This document shows positions 33,950-47,124 of a stretch of 64,000 bases of DNA, piece after piece; the first letter of the stretch is position 1; every line of letters starts with the position of its first letter. Source of the stretch: Amorphophallus konjac (Eukaryota > Streptophyta > Magnoliopsida > Alismatales > Araceae); NCBI GenBank assembly GCA_022559845.1, contig CM040121.1, positions 564,395,581 through 564,459,580 of the forward strand. The letters are read 5' to 3'. A program made the position numbers and the translations under genes. The notes below the pieces were generated by a model. It saw only the letters and a list, made by a program, of their open reading frames with translations. It searched no databases and was not told where the DNA came from.

Positions 33950-34695
33950 TAGGAGCAAGTCCAATCCTACTTTTGAGCCTGACCTGATAGCGCAAGTGAG
34001 TACATGGGGACATTAGTCCCATATCAGAGAATGGATTTTAGTAGGAGAAGGGATTCCATATAAAGTGAAGGTTGCTCAACTAGGTGTAGACATCATACAT
34101 ATCCTTGTCATCACCTTTAACTCAAACTAGCTTGACAGCTAGTGGGCCTTTCCTTCCTATCACTTGGAGGGGGGGACCTAATTAATGGCTTCAATCTTAT
34201 ATATAGGATTGTGACTCCAACCACCCTTACCTCTCTCCTAGACCACTGTTGCTCTCTACTATTATTCCCTAGTAGACCAACCAAATCAGCCACATCAAGG
34301 TCTAGTAAGACTAAAAAAAGGGCAAAAGGACTAAAAAGAGTGTCACGGGCCCATGAAATAGCACAAGCCCTAAGGACAACCTCGAAGGTGTAGTAAAAAG
34401 GGGGTAAAAGTTGGGTAGAGTCCTGACCAAACCCTTAGGGAACCAAAAAAAGGTCAACAGCCCAAAAGGGACTCACGAGTCTAGAATAAGCAAGTGTGAA
34501 CTATCTCTCCTTAACAAGCTAGCCACACATACATGACACAATGTAGATTTGATGACGGCTATGTTATGTGTTGCCTAGATAGCAAGCATGCATAGTGGAC
34601 CTACATGAGAGGTGACTCATGGTGGGGAAGAAGCCCTTCCTTTCCTTTGCTAGAGGGTCAAGCTAGGGGTAGAGCCACATTGGGATTTAAGGGGA
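33950..34695. other. Spacer between LTR IV and LTR III
   Basis: No gene recognised. An 83-codon frame at 34142-34393 lacks any domain. Confidence 0.4.
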
Positions 34696-34700
34696 CACAT

Positions 34701-37700
34701 TGTAATGCCCTGGATCCTTGGTAGGTCTTGCTGGATCTTCATTGGATCTTTTGGATTGGTTTCGGTGAGTTTCGGTTCGCTTTCGTGGCTTCCGAGTTGA
34801 GCTTTACGAGCCGTGTGGGTTTTTCTCTCGTACTAGTTACGGAACCCTACGGTGAGTTTGTTTGTTAGTTCTTGAACTCGTGAATGCTACAACGACGATG
34901 TACTCTTCGAGCCGGTCGTTTCGACTATTTTTGCGTATTTTTCTGAATTTGTGCATTTTCGGCCCATTTTCGAAATTTTCAAAAATTAGGAAAATTTCCT
35001 AATTTCTTTTCTTTTTCTTTTCTTTCCTCTCTCCTCCCTTCTCATTTCGCTGCCGCCGTCTCTCTCTCCCGTTTTCTCTCCCGTTTCGCTCTCTCGACTC
35101 CGGCTGCAGACGGGGTACCTTGGGGCGTGCATGTGCTGGGGACGTGGTGGAGCTGGCTAGGTGCGCGATGAGGCGAGGATCGGATCGATTCTGGCGCGAT
35201 CCCGTTCGATGGATTCTAAGCCGGTGGATCGGTTCGCGAGTGGATTTTGGCGTGGTTTAGTCCTTTCGAGGCTCGGTTTCTTCGGTGGAGGTAGGGTGAC
35301 TGATCCTCACTTCTTTCTCTCCGTTTTCCCTGCCATTGCACGCCGTTCGACAAGGAAACAGTCGAGTTTGGACTTGTTTTGCCTAAACCGTGGTTTTCGT
35401 GGTTTGTAGGGTTTGCCGGAAAACGGCGTTTTTGGTGTAGTAAGTTTTAAACTGACCGCAGGGATGTTAGGATCCCATCCATGCTAGTTTTGTGTTGATC
35501 GGTGGTCATTCGAGGCCGGTGGGAGCCCGGGAACCTCGTTGATCCACTTAGGGTGGATTCGTTAGAATCGCCCCGATCTTGAGTTTTAATGCTTGCATGT
35601 GGGCTTTTTAGCCTTCTTATGTTGTTTTTCATCGTCGAGGGTTGTTTCCCCTGCGCTTCGGCGTGAATGGGGCGTGGAACGGGTCGATTTGGCCAACCCT
35701 CTATTTTCCCGCCGTAACTGGTGTGGCGGTCGTTCCAGGGACCGTCACTTGCTTTGACGGCCCCACGACTGACCGTTACATTGTCTGGGTTGATTGAGTT
35801 CTTCGGGATTTTGAGAGAGTGACGGCCCAGGGCTGGCGCGTCACATTTCTCTGACGCGTTCCGTGAGGCGCATTAGATCTCTTTTGTCGTTTATTGCTTG
35901 GGTTAAGTCGGTTCCTCTAACGCGCTTGACCTAGCGCGTTAGATGGATGTAACACGCCCTGTTCTGGCCGTTACATTCCGTTTGACCGACGTTGACCATT
36001 TGAGGCGGTGCCTCTGGCGGTGGTTCCCCCGTGCGTTAGGTGTTTGTAACGCGCCTGCCCCTGGCCGTTACATGCTGTGTTGGCTGAGTTGGGTTGCTGC
36101 ACCGTTGGATATAATGGTGGGGCCTCTGTGCATCAGGCGTTTGTAACGCGCCCTGTGCTGGCCGTTACATGCCTCTCAGCTAGCTTTGGTTGTGGGTGTG
36201 TTGGCCCTGACGCGCCTGGTCTTGTGCATCAGGTGGCTATAACGCGCTCGCTCCCATGCGTTAGTTCGTTGTAACGCGCCTCGTCTAGCACGTTACATGC
36301 TTCGTGTGTTTTGTGTTTGAGGGTTGTTGGCCCTGACGGCCCTGGTCTGGCGCGTCAGGTGTGTGTAACGCACCCCGTGCTGGCCGTTACATGCTGTTTT
36401 TTGTGTTTTAGAGTTGGTTAGGGCGGTGTGAGTGACAGCTGCTCCCCCGACCGTCGCTCGGAGTGTAACGGCCCAGGTCTAGACCGTCATATTCTTGTAG
36501 CGGTCTAGGGGTGGCGCGTTACATCCCTTGTGCTCCGTTGTTTCGGTTTCGGCTTGTCTTGGCTTGGCCTTGTGGTCTGCCCGCTGTCCCGTGGAGGTCT
36601 TCTGACATCCTATGAGGGCTAAGACTACGTTGTAAGGTAGCCAGAAGTCTTCTTGCTTGAGGTAGGATTTTCTTTCCTACTTTTCGAGCATTGTTGTTAG
36701 GTTCGGGTCAACCCAGTCTGACCCAGTGGTTGACGTGTGACCTAGTGTGTGCGTGTCTTGGCGGTTTTGTCCAGTCCAAGACACTGGTTCTGGATGTCTT
36801 GAGGTGTCGTTTACCTTGGGTTGCGTGTCCAAGCGTGTCTGAGGGTCTTCGGTGTTCCCTCAGGTCTCCGTGAGTTGTTTCCTGCGGAGTGTCGTTTCTT
36901 GTGGCTTAGGATTAGACCGATTGGCGGCTTGTTCCGTTGTTTGTGACGATCTTGCCTTTGAGTCGTTCGACTCGGGATCGTTACGTGGTAGGTCTAGTTG
37001 TCTAGTCTTGAGTCTGTCGGCAGTGGTTGTACTGCCAGTGGTGCTTCGTAGTACGTGTGACAGGGCTTCCGTAGACTGTCTGTACTTTAGCACTTGTGTT
37101 TTGGAGTCCGTGCCTTGTGAACCTCCACTAGTCGTAGCCTGTGACGTAGGCTTTTTAGTATATCACCCACCGGGAGTGGTGGACGGGCAGTTTCCCGTTA
37201 CACGGTTTTTAAGCTAGTTCTGTGGGCCCCGGCCAACGGTAGCGTCCTACCGAGGGGAATACTAGCTAGAGGTCTGGCCTTGGTAGTGGTTAGTGTGTGT
37301 ACATGTTGTCAGGGACTGAGGACTTGCGTCGACGGGCGTGACCCTGACTAGTCACTCGCAGCTTGGTACTGTGGTCATGTGTCCGTAGTTGCCGTTCTTC
37401 CTTGGAACGTTGTTGTTCCTTGGACCTGGTTCTTGGTGTGTCTAGTCTCCTCCCTGCTGCACACGGTCTGGTAGACGTGACACTTGAGGCGTAGTGTAAG
37501 ACATCAGTGGACGCATCTGGCTGTTCTTCTAGTGTGAGGGTACTCCTATCACTTGACCAGTGTCTCTCGGAGTTTCTCGTGCGTTGCGACCTTTGCGAGT
37601 GGCCCTCTCGTGGCTGTACTCGAGGTCGGTGTCCTGTTGTGGGCGCGGCGTTCTGGTCGTGCGTGGGGCTGGGTGCACGACATTTTTGCTCGTGTTTGGT

Positions 37701-38456
37701 TGTCGTGTGTCTAGGTCTTTTCTAGACCTTTTTGTCTGCGTTGTTGGTTTTTGCCTTCTTCTTTGGTGTTGGTCGACGGACTGGTGTACCCTACTGTGTG
37801 AGTTTGGGGTTGACCGTCTGTTGCCTTTTGGAGTAGCTTAGAGTGCCGAGTTCTCCTCGGTGGCCGTGTTCCGTGTTTTACGGCCTCACTCTTCTTTGTT
37901 GTTGAGCTCCCCTTGCTCGTTGCCTGTTCCCTACTCCTGCTGTCCCTGATCTGTTTACAGCTTTGTAGTGTAGCTTTTCCTGCTTTGCTGCTCTTGCTGT
38001 TTGAGTTGCTTCCGTTGCACTGTGCGTTTTTCAGTGGGGATCTGCGTGACCCCTACTGAGTTTCTGTTTGGAGACTCACCCCTGCTTTTCAGGTGGGTTT
38101 CGCCTCTACTGTTCCTGGAGGTGCGCGTCGGTTAGTTGCTACCAGCTGTACCTGAGTCGGGCTTCCCCCGACTTCTGTGTACGTCATTTTCTGTTAGACT
38201 GTACTTTGTCTTTCCTTTGGACTGGACTCTGGTGTATAATTGTTATTGTTGTAATTTTATTTCTGATACTTTAGCACTCCAATTTAATGAAATTAAATTG
38301 CTTACTGTTATATCTGCGGCTACAATGTATTCCACACACGCCTTTTTCCCTTCGGCGCTTTCCCGCGCTTAGGAGGCCTCGCGGGTCCCTTACGGTACCA
38401 CGTGTATCCGGTAGTCCTACCGGGTACACCGGGTATCCGGAATCCGGGTCGCTACA
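34701..38456 (-). mobile_element. Solo LTR III (3.76 kb) with CACAT target duplication
   Basis: It begins TGTAATGCCC and ends GGGTCGCTACA. Flanking CACAT repeats at 34696-34700 and 38457-38461 are identical 5-base target-site duplications. Read on the minus strand it follows LTR L and I/II: TGTAGCGACCC, AGTCCAGTCCAAAGG, GGGGTGAGTCTCC, GTCCACTGATGTCTTACAC, the hairpin array (35720-36520) and the family 3' block. There is no internal region, gag or pol. At over 3.7 kb it is unusually long for an LTR but within the range of some Ty3-type plant elements. Confidence 0.8.
35720..36520. repeat. GTAACGCGCC/GGCCGTTAC hairpin array in LTR III
   Basis: About ten stems of the type TGTAACGCGCC, 6-9 bases, GGCCGTTACA (or GACGGCCC...GCGCGTCA) are spaced by longer, variable spacers than in LTR I. 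Confidence 0.8.
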
Positions 38457-38911
38457 CACATGGTCCCAAAGTTTGAAAATATTTCATTGATTCTTCATCA
38501 TCCTCCATCCATGTGGCCCCATTGACGGATGGAAGTCATTGTATGTAGGATACAACAACCATTATTTAGAGTTTTTTTCATGTTCTCAAAATATTTACAA
38601 ATTCTTAAATTTTATGAAAATTTAAAAATTTTGATTATTTAACAATTTTATTAATTAAAGTTCCTATGACCCCTCAAACAAAAAAAACTCTGGCTATGCC
38701 TCTGCATTAAATGATAGGAGCCCTAGCCCCTGGACCCTTGGGGGGGCACCTTACAGCTTTCTCTTGGGTTACAGGTTCTCCAAGCTCCTTCCCGCACCAA
38801 GGCAACGCCTTATAAGCATGTGTATCTTACGAGAAATGATTAGTGTCAACCAGATCAATACACTATATCTGCTTTAGAAATGCAATACATTTATAAAATG
38901 ATGGAATTTAC

Positions 38912-41598
38912 TGTAACACCCCAGATTTTTCTAGGAATTTTCTAGGATTTATCTAGACATTTTTCTCAAATTAAAATGAATTATTAAGCATTTAAGAAAG
39001 GCTAATGTGTTATTAAATAAATTTTGGGATTAAATAAATTATTATGAAAGCCAAATAATAACCAATTAATTAGGCCCACTTAAAGTAGGCCCACAAACTT
39101 AATTATGTGACTTTAGGCCCATGCCCGGACTCTAGAAACGTAATTAGGGTTATTCACGGATTTAAATTATATAAATAGGACGAGAGGATAAGGAGTTAGA
39201 GCCACTGGAAGTTGGGGTTTTCATGCAGGATGTGAAGAGACTAGGGTCTTCTTCCAGTTATAAATTTGAAGTTTCAAGCCCAAACTAGAGGTAGGTCATC
39301 TCATGAACGGCTTAAACATCAAGTTAGGATTAAAAGCTCTCTTGTCTTGCTAGATTTCATGCTTTCTATTTGGAGAATTTCATGTTTTCCTATGATCACG
39401 CATGCATAGTTTTCATAGCATCATATCCCTGTACCCTTAACCAAAAAGATGATAATTGTGGCTTAATACATGTAACTCATTCATCTCCATGATTCAACTT
39501 CGTTATGGTATGTTATATTCTTCTATCTAGCATGTTTTACATGCATATATTATCCTAGATCATGCATATACCTCGGTTTCTGTCCCTTCTCATAGCAGAA
39601 GAGAAATGGTCTCCCTGAGACTGCTATAATCAGATAGCGACCTTGCGACTGACCACTACCATCAGTATGCAGTCCTCATCTGACCGCTATTTGCTTTCTA
39701 ATTTCTACACTTTGTTAAGATTACATATTAGCCCCATTAATTATATGTTAAGCCTGGATAATTAGGTCTTATTCCTAACTAGTTATGACCCTGGATTCAT
39801 GTTAATGGTTATATTGTGCATCCATCGTGCTAGGTTTCATGACTTACATGCTTTAAGAACTTACTTTAATCTTATTCTAATTTCATGCCAAAACCATATA
39901 ATTTTGTATTAAAATTATATTTCACATGATTTATGGACTTGTTTTACTGATGGTTTGATCGTTGTTTCCTACACGATTCACTCTCATGTTTGAGTCTTTC
40001 TTAAGTACATGGCACGTATTCTGGTACGATGTCATTAGTTACTCTTTGCACATGCTAGGCACACTTTCTTGGACTTGTGAACCTCTCCGCCGGATATTCC
40101 TTCTGTCGGACTAGAGGATCATGTTTCAGGGCCTCCGTAAGTCTCCGCGAGCCTACGATTCCTACTAGGAAGCCAAGATGGTTGTACCCTCAAAGCCCAT
40201 TATTCTAGAAGGCACTCACTTGACCGAAGTTTTTCTATGCTCTGGATAGATAGCGGCCATCAGGAGACCGCCACTGTCAAATAGCGGCCTGCCTGAGACC
40301 ATATTCTGCCAGATTTCACGATTTCGTCGACTCTTTCCTTCTCTGGCGTCGACTCTACGTGATTACGGCCATCCCAGAACCGTCACCTTCGTGTTGCGGC
40401 CACGAGGGGATTGCTATTTCAAGAAATAGCCCAGGCGTGACCGTTTTATGTCTCAAGTGTTCTTAACCCGGGATTTGACCCAAGGGTTGATTTTTCAATG
40501 TTCCTAGAAGGTCTATTGATTGTCTAGAATCTAACACTTTGTTCAATAAGTTATTAATAAATTATGAAAGTTAATGAATGTACCGTTATGGTACCGAATT
40601 CATGCTATGGCTTGACCTTGTCCTTAATTTGATCTTTGAATTCTCATGATCATATCTGGTACGTTCTTACCTTGATCTTGTTATCATGAGCTTATTGTTT
40701 GACTTGTTATATTAATGGCCATACTTTATTGTTATATCTCGTGGAAGTAACTTGATTTATAACGTGAAGATGCAGATCGGGCACTGATTGTGTCCAAAGG
40801 CTCGACACTAGCTCCCTCGACTGATTGTCGGAAACATACTATAAACCATGGGATATGATGAACAGTGGCGTCGCATTACGTCAGGAGTATATTTTTTATA
40901 AACGGGTGAAATCCGTGAGGCTCATCATGAAATTATTACATGCTGGTTACATGACATTCTAGTGCATAGCCTTTATGGTTATGAAAAGTGAAAAGTGCAT
41001 TCTCGTTACATGCAAGTGCATTCTTGCTCGTGAAAGGCTATATTACATTCTTGATTGATCATGCTCTTATATCATCTCAAATCTCTTTTCTTGATCACAT
41101 CATGTTATTTGTGTTACTTTGATTTTATACGCGTGATTTATCACCTTTTTCTTTTATCTTATTTCGTAGAGCTAAAATGTTAATTATTTAAATATTACCT
41201 TCATGTTGATACGAAGATACCTATTGGGCAAGTGTGCTCATTACTCTACTTTTCTAACCTTTTCAGGAAACTTTAGCGGTATGGATTCGGATTTTTCTGA
41301 TGATGGATCTGAGGGCGAGAGCGAAGGAAGATCAAGAGAAAGCCCTAGATAGTTCAAGAGTCATGAGTCAACTATGTAATTTTCTATTTATTGAGTCTTG
41401 AATTAAAGAGTCAAAGTCATGTGGTCATGTAAACTTCGATTATTATTCAACAAAGTTAGATTTTGAGTCCATATTCTTGTGCATTCCTCTTTATGTGGAT
41501 GTAATTACGCTCTGATTATATTACTAGCTCGAGGCATATTGTCGATTGCTCACGCTCCCCGAGTTACTTCCATTGTACACATGTCTCGGGGCGTGACA
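38912..41598 (-). mobile_element. Solo LTR (2.69 kb) in block B with TTTAC target duplication
   Basis: TGTAACACCCCAG to GGGGCGTGACA, flanked by TTTAC at 38907-38911 and 41599-41603. Block A at about 15855 has the uninterrupted 'ggaatttacaacata' site. It contains AGCGGCC/GACCGC-type words near 39640-39700 and 40245-40430 and a GTGAGGCTCATCATG block near 40910, both reminiscent of the LTR I-IV family. There is no coding region. Sense was assigned by similarity to LTR III. Confidence 0.85.
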
Positions 41599-42760
41599 TT
41601 TACAACATACGTTATGGGATGCAATGTATTTTACAGGAGTGCTAAAGACAAGATAAGTTTTAGGAATGAATTCTAGGACAAAGAAAGATGAAATTTGTTC
41701 CCTTTTCTTACGTTACAGATGTTTTACATTCAGAGTAGGTATTTCTAAACAAATTTGATGATGTTAGAAAATTTTTAGGGAATTTGTGAATGGAGTACGA
41801 CGTGAATATTGAAAATTAAGTAGGCACTTAAAAAAAGAGTTTATTATAAATGTATCTTGAAAAGTAAATTGCAGAATTAACTAATTCACTTTCTAATTAT
41901 TTGCTAATGTACCACCGTTACTTTAATGTCTATACCTTATAGTCTTGCACCTGATTTACTTCCGGGGAAGAAATGTATACGTTCGTGACACTTACTCTAT
42001 CTAATATCTAACATGTATGTACGTCGAGATAAACTTGAGGACAATAATTTTCCCTTAGAATCGTTAGACACTATGCACTGTTGTATCGATGTTAATCTTT
42101 TAGATTTAGAGATTTTTGTAAATAAACTATGGTTAGAAGTGAACTTGAAGAAAATTATTCTTGGAAATATATTAACAAGCATATCACTGTGTAAATTCAA
42201 ATAGTTCATAAATATCATTTAAGTATGATTTTTTAAAATTTTTTGACAAAGAGAAATGATATGACTGTAAATAAATATGGTATATTTGCACAATGGGAAT
42301 TAAATCAGTGGCACGTATGCCGATGTATTTTTTAGAGTGATTTTTTTTCCAATTCACATTTAATAATTATTTATTTCTAATTAAAAAACCCTTAGATTTT
42401 TTATCCAAGCCCACATTTCTTTAACTATTTTCTCCAATATAAAGTGATGCTGAGACGGAAACATGGAAGGAGTCACGTTGTAAAATCTAGACGCGTAAAT
42501 TCCGTGTTTCGTTCTGATCGGAGTGACAAATTGTTAGCTCGATACCCGTATTTTCATTTCAAAATTGATAATTTAACATGGAAGATACAACAAATTTCCA
42601 ACGTACACAATCGAAGAACTGAAGAGAATTAAAAAGTGATCCTTGTGGGGGATAGAGAACATAGTTTTGTTGCATATTGTCACCAAGCATGCATATAAAT
42701 TGGGGCTGCATGCCATGAATCCAACATGTGAATTGAACACCCTTATGCATGCGAAAGTGA

Positions 42761-44189
42761 TCAGACGCAAGAAGGAGGTGTAACATTGCTAAGAGCGGTG
42801 CCCACTACGTTTGAACACGCCATGGCCGCATCTCCATCTCCACTGTACTGCAGGTTTATGTCGTCGAGCTCCACACCCTTGCATGGCACGTCTTTGCTGC
42901 ACAACAAGTTAATCGCAACCTTCGATGTCGACACCCCTCTGATGTTGTGAAACTTCACGTTGCTGATCTTGACACGAGAAGGAGACTGCGAAGAAAGAAA
43001 GCACAGAGCACATATATATGGTGCAAAGTCAGCAGCACATCCCATGGCTGCTGTAATAAAAGACACGAGCTTTCTAGAGTCTTTTTACATACCCGTTGGC
43101 TGCATGAGACGTATGGGCAGTACTCTTGGTCTATGATGATGGGGTTGTAGACATCCCTCATCACTATATTCTCAAACACAAAGTCCCGAGCTGCCATGTC
43201 GGCGGAGTCTTTCCACGTCTTGATCCTCACACCGTTCGTGGTGCCAGCGATGGTGCAGTTCCTTACACTCACACCGACGACGTCCTCCTCGTGCTCGTAC
43301 CTCCCCAGGCTGCCGATGCTGATGCCATGTCCAGGGCCGCACTGGACCTCGGAGACAGTGATGTTGGTGCTGCCGTCGCCGAGGGAGATGCAGTCGTCGC
43401 CGGTGCCGATGATGGACTTGGAGATCTCCACGTTGGTAGACCTGCCGATGTGAATGCCGTCGGTGTTGGGGCTGTCCCCCGGTGCCCGTATGGTGAGGGA
43501 CTGGATCTTGATGTCCTTGGACCCGAAGAAGTTCATGTGGAACATCTTACTGTCGATGGATGAGATGCCCCGGATGACAGCGTTGGTGATGAAGTTGAAC
43601 GTTAAGGACTGGTCTCGCGAGAGAGTTTTTGATCGGGAGGAATCAGATATATACTTCAAGTTAGTCGTTAATTTGACGCTTTGCATGCCATCATGGTGAG
43701 AATGTTATTAATTTGAGGATCAATTAGTGTGGAGGAGATAAGAAATATATATCTTATATATATGCGTGTACGTGTGTGTGTGTTTGTGAGAGAGAGAGAG
43801 AGAGAGGAGTATATATATGGCAAGGTACATACCATAGGGAGAAGCTTGCAACTGTACTTCTTGGGACACTGGTTATGAGGCCAGGCAGAGGCACCTCTTC
43901 CATCAAACGTGCCTGTGCCGGCGATCACCAACCCATCGATGCGAGTAAAAGAGATCCAACTGCTGGCCGGGAACACGGTGAGATCCGTGGGCGCTATCAC
44001 CCTCCCGCTCACTTGAAGCGCCATGGTGGTGGCGTTGCAAGGGCCCGAGAAGTCCACGGGACCCACCAGGTATGTCCCCTCCGGGATAAAAACCCTCGGG
44101 CTTCCTCTGGTTGCGCAGGCTTCTCTCCACGCGGTCAGGAAAGCCTGTGCCATGCCCATGCAAATTAATCAAAATTAAGATCCAATGGC

Positions 44190-44245
<56 letters not shown>

Positions 44246-44408
44246 GATTGATCCAGTAATTCCCAACAAACCTGAGCGTTGTCCGTCTTCTCGTCCGAAA
44301 CCGCTCCGAAATCGACCACATTGAAGGTCTGGGTTCCCCAGTGGAAACCATCAGGAACAAGAACAAGCAGCAACTCGTGATCTCCAGAACTTTTGAGGCC
44401 CGCGCCAT
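42761..44408 (-). pseudogene. Exopolygalacturonase B, frameshifted in exon 1
   Basis: It has all four exons in order: exon 1 (44272-44408), exon 2 (43833-44144), exon 3 (43093-43608) and exon 4 (42761-42985), with GTATGT donors at exons 2 and 3. Exons 2-4 are open and carry NTD, GTGDD, GHG and RIK motifs, ending TPPSCV. Exon 1 is 137 bases instead of 138: one C is missing where A2 reads GGGGCAACC. After MVSTG the frame changes, and TFNVVDFGAVSD is lost. As read, the protein is broken; a sequencing error would make it the one complete gene of the cluster. The TATA box and promoter match A2. Confidence 0.8.
44193..44241. repeat. (AT)n microsatellite in PG B intron 1
   Basis: About 24 AT units, roughly twice the length of the equivalent tract in A2 (about 19346-19369). 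Confidence 0.9.
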
Positions 44409-45359
44409 CTCTGAGAACGACACTGTACGTACGTGAGTCATCTCTACGTACGAATGGAATAGAATGAGATGGATGCAGTGCGTGCCCGGCCGTGTGTGTG
44501 TGGGGTACGTAGCTAGTTTTATGTGTATATATAGCTGCTTAATTAATTAATTGCCACATGTACGTACGTACGGGCTCCCAACTTCTTTCGGTTTAATTAG
44601 TAATCTTCATGCATGGGACACCCCGGCCGCCTTAATTCCCTGATGATCTGCTGGCGGGCCCCCCCAGCTAGCTATGTCGCCAGCCAGCCAGCCAGCTTCC
44701 ATCGGCTAGCTCTTCATCTCCATATATATATAATTAACCTCCTCTCGTACGTCGACCCTGCTATTTTTGGGTACGTACGGTTTCCATCAGCTGGTAATTA
44801 ATTATTATATTAACGCCCGGCCGGGTCGACGTTAGTTTCACCTCAGCCGCTGGGACTCCATTAACAGCCCAACTGATCCGGTTAATTAATTAAGCTCCCC
44901 AACGGCAAATCCTCCGACCGTACGTACGTGTCGCTCCTCGCATCTGTCCTCTCCTCCCTTTAATATTGCAATCTGCAGGATCGATCCCGTACGTCGATCC
45001 GTAGAACACGTATTTGATTAACGTTTGGGCTTTTAATTTGCCAGAAATTTGCATATTTGATGATCACTTACCTATCTATTTGAATTTTCATATGTGTGTA
45101 TATATATATTATATATATATATATAATATATATACACACGCACACGTACGCTTAATATATAACAGCATTACTTACTGTAGAAATTTAAAAAAGTCACGGA
45201 ATATCTAGCCTTTCTGCTTGATCAGGCCCACGTGGTGTGATCTTTGTGCATATATTAAATAATATTGTGGTTTCTGTATGCACTCCATGCATGTATAAAA
45301 TTGAATTCAAAATTTATAAGTATATACTTTATAATATATACGGTTTCCATCCGCTCCCC

Positions 45360-46222
45360 AGACGCCGATCTTACCGCCATGCCGTCCCGATCAACCCTCG
45401 CCCAACCCCCCCCCCCCCCTCGAATCGAGGCTTTTCAGTCCCGCTGAAACCTCTTCCCCCCCCCCTTCACCCCCTCGATCCTCCCAGGACTCCGAGTCCA
45501 AATCCCTACCCGTGGCCTTAGCGTGCTCCTCCATTAGCCTTCCTCCAAACCTCCCCTCGCTGTCTCTCCCTGCTACCCCCCCTGTATCACCGTGTTCTCC
45601 AGTAGCTATCCATGGAAAACCACGAAGGCGAGCCGATTTGCGGCTGACCACAACGAGCTGCACGGGGAAAAATAAAGATCCTCTCCTGGAATTGTCGGGG
45701 TGTTGGTGGGCACTCCACAATTCCTTACCTGAACCAAATAACCCACTCCCTCAAACCTGATATCATGTTTTTGTCTGAAACACAAGCCTCACCGACAACT
45801 AGTACCTCCTTTTTTGCTACCAGAAACATTGGTAACTACTGCGTCAAAGACCCAGAAGGCAGATCTGGGGGCCTTTGGGTTTGGTGGGATCCCAATGTCC
45901 AAGCTCAGGTCATCCATGCTGCTGCAAACTGGATTGTTCTGGATATCGAAACCCCCCCCCCCCCAGACACACTGGATGCTCATATATGTTTATGCCCCCG
46001 CAAGAAGGGCCAACATACAAGCTTTTTAGACCGAACTTGCAGCCTACATCAATGCTCACAATACTCCTATTTTGGTCATTGGAGACAGGTAAAAGAATTC
46101 CAAAATTTCACACTTGGCACTGGACTGTTAGACCTGGGCTACGATGGGCCTGCATACACCTGGACAAACCGAAGGATGGCCAAATGGCATATTAAAGAAA
46201 GATTGGACAAATCTTACAAACC
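45360..46222 (+). pseudogene. L1-type LINE fragment, ORF2 endonuclease (copy B)
   Basis: The same fragment as 20510-21253. The ORF2 start is ATA instead of ATG (about 45671). It keeps the segment GGLWVWWDPNVQAQVIHA that is deleted in A, and LDLGYDGPAYTWTNRRM at the end. A frameshift separates these from the LIYVYAPARRANIQAF stretch. A and B therefore carry different secondary damage to one ancestral fragment. Confidence 0.75.
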
Positions 46223-46331
46223 TTAAAACCTAGGTGCTAAGGTTGAAGGGGCCCATGACTATAAACTCAAGGAACCCACATGTGTTTTCCAATATGGGAT
46301 TTATCTCCCATTCGGGCCTCCAACACTCAAG

Positions 46332-46656
46332 TGTTGGAATTTGGGCATAGTCCCTGTGCAATAGTCCCGTATTGGTTAAATGAGTTGTGGTTCATGTGTT
46401 TATGACCCTGGACCCTTGTATCTCAACACCGCGATTTTGTGGATTCAACGTGGTATCATAACAGGTCAAATGACCCAACTCCTCTTGTCACCTCCACCCA
46501 ATTAATGTCCACGGCCCATCTTGACCGTGAGGAGGAATGTTGAAATTTGGGCATAGTCCCTAGACAATAGTCTCTTATTGGTTAAATGAGTTGTGGTTCA
46601 TGTGCTTATGACCCTGGGCCCTTGTATCTCAATACCGTGATTTTGTGGATTCAACA
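46332..46656 (+). mobile_element. TRIM retrotransposon (two LTRs)
   Basis: Two direct repeats of about 118-119 bases (46332-46449 and 46538-46656) start TGTTGGAATTTGGGC / TGTTGAAATTTGGGC and end GATTCAAC. Right after the first is TGGTATCATA, a near match to the initiator tRNA-Met primer site. Right before the second is GAGGAGGAA, a polypurine tract. The internal region is only about 88 bases and non-coding. This is the architecture of a terminal-repeat retrotransposon in miniature. No clear target-site duplication was found. Confidence 0.8.
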
Positions 46657-47124
46657 ATATTCCAACAACAAATGCATGCACAAATGGGCCTCTGTCTATT
46701 TTCTTCCCTCACCTATATATATATATTAAGAACTCTCCTCACACCTTACACACCCTCACACACCCAAGGGAAGAGAGAGAGAGAAGCAGAGACCCAAGCT
46801 AAACACAATGTAGAGAAGAGAGAGGGTATACACTAGAAGGGGGAGAGAGAGAATATTGGGTGGCTTGGGATGGATCCCACGTAGAGGTATAGGAGGTGAA
46901 TGGGGGGGGGGGAACTTGGGGAAGAAGCCATGGTAATTTCCCATGGTACGTGCGAGAAGACCAAAGGAGGGAAGACTAGGAAGAAGAAGAAGAAGCAAAG
47001 AGGGAGAGAGGGAGGCGCCACTGGCGCCCTTGTGGAGCTAGGCGGGTCGGGCAGAGCCGACCAGAGCGCGCCAACTGGTCCCACGCGTGGTCGCCCCGGG
47101 CGAGCCCGCGCGCACCCAATGCTT

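Noticed and set aside
36852..37217. 121-codon plus frame in LTR III
   Set aside because: Lies inside a solo LTR with exact target duplications; no domain and no counterpart in LTR I or II.
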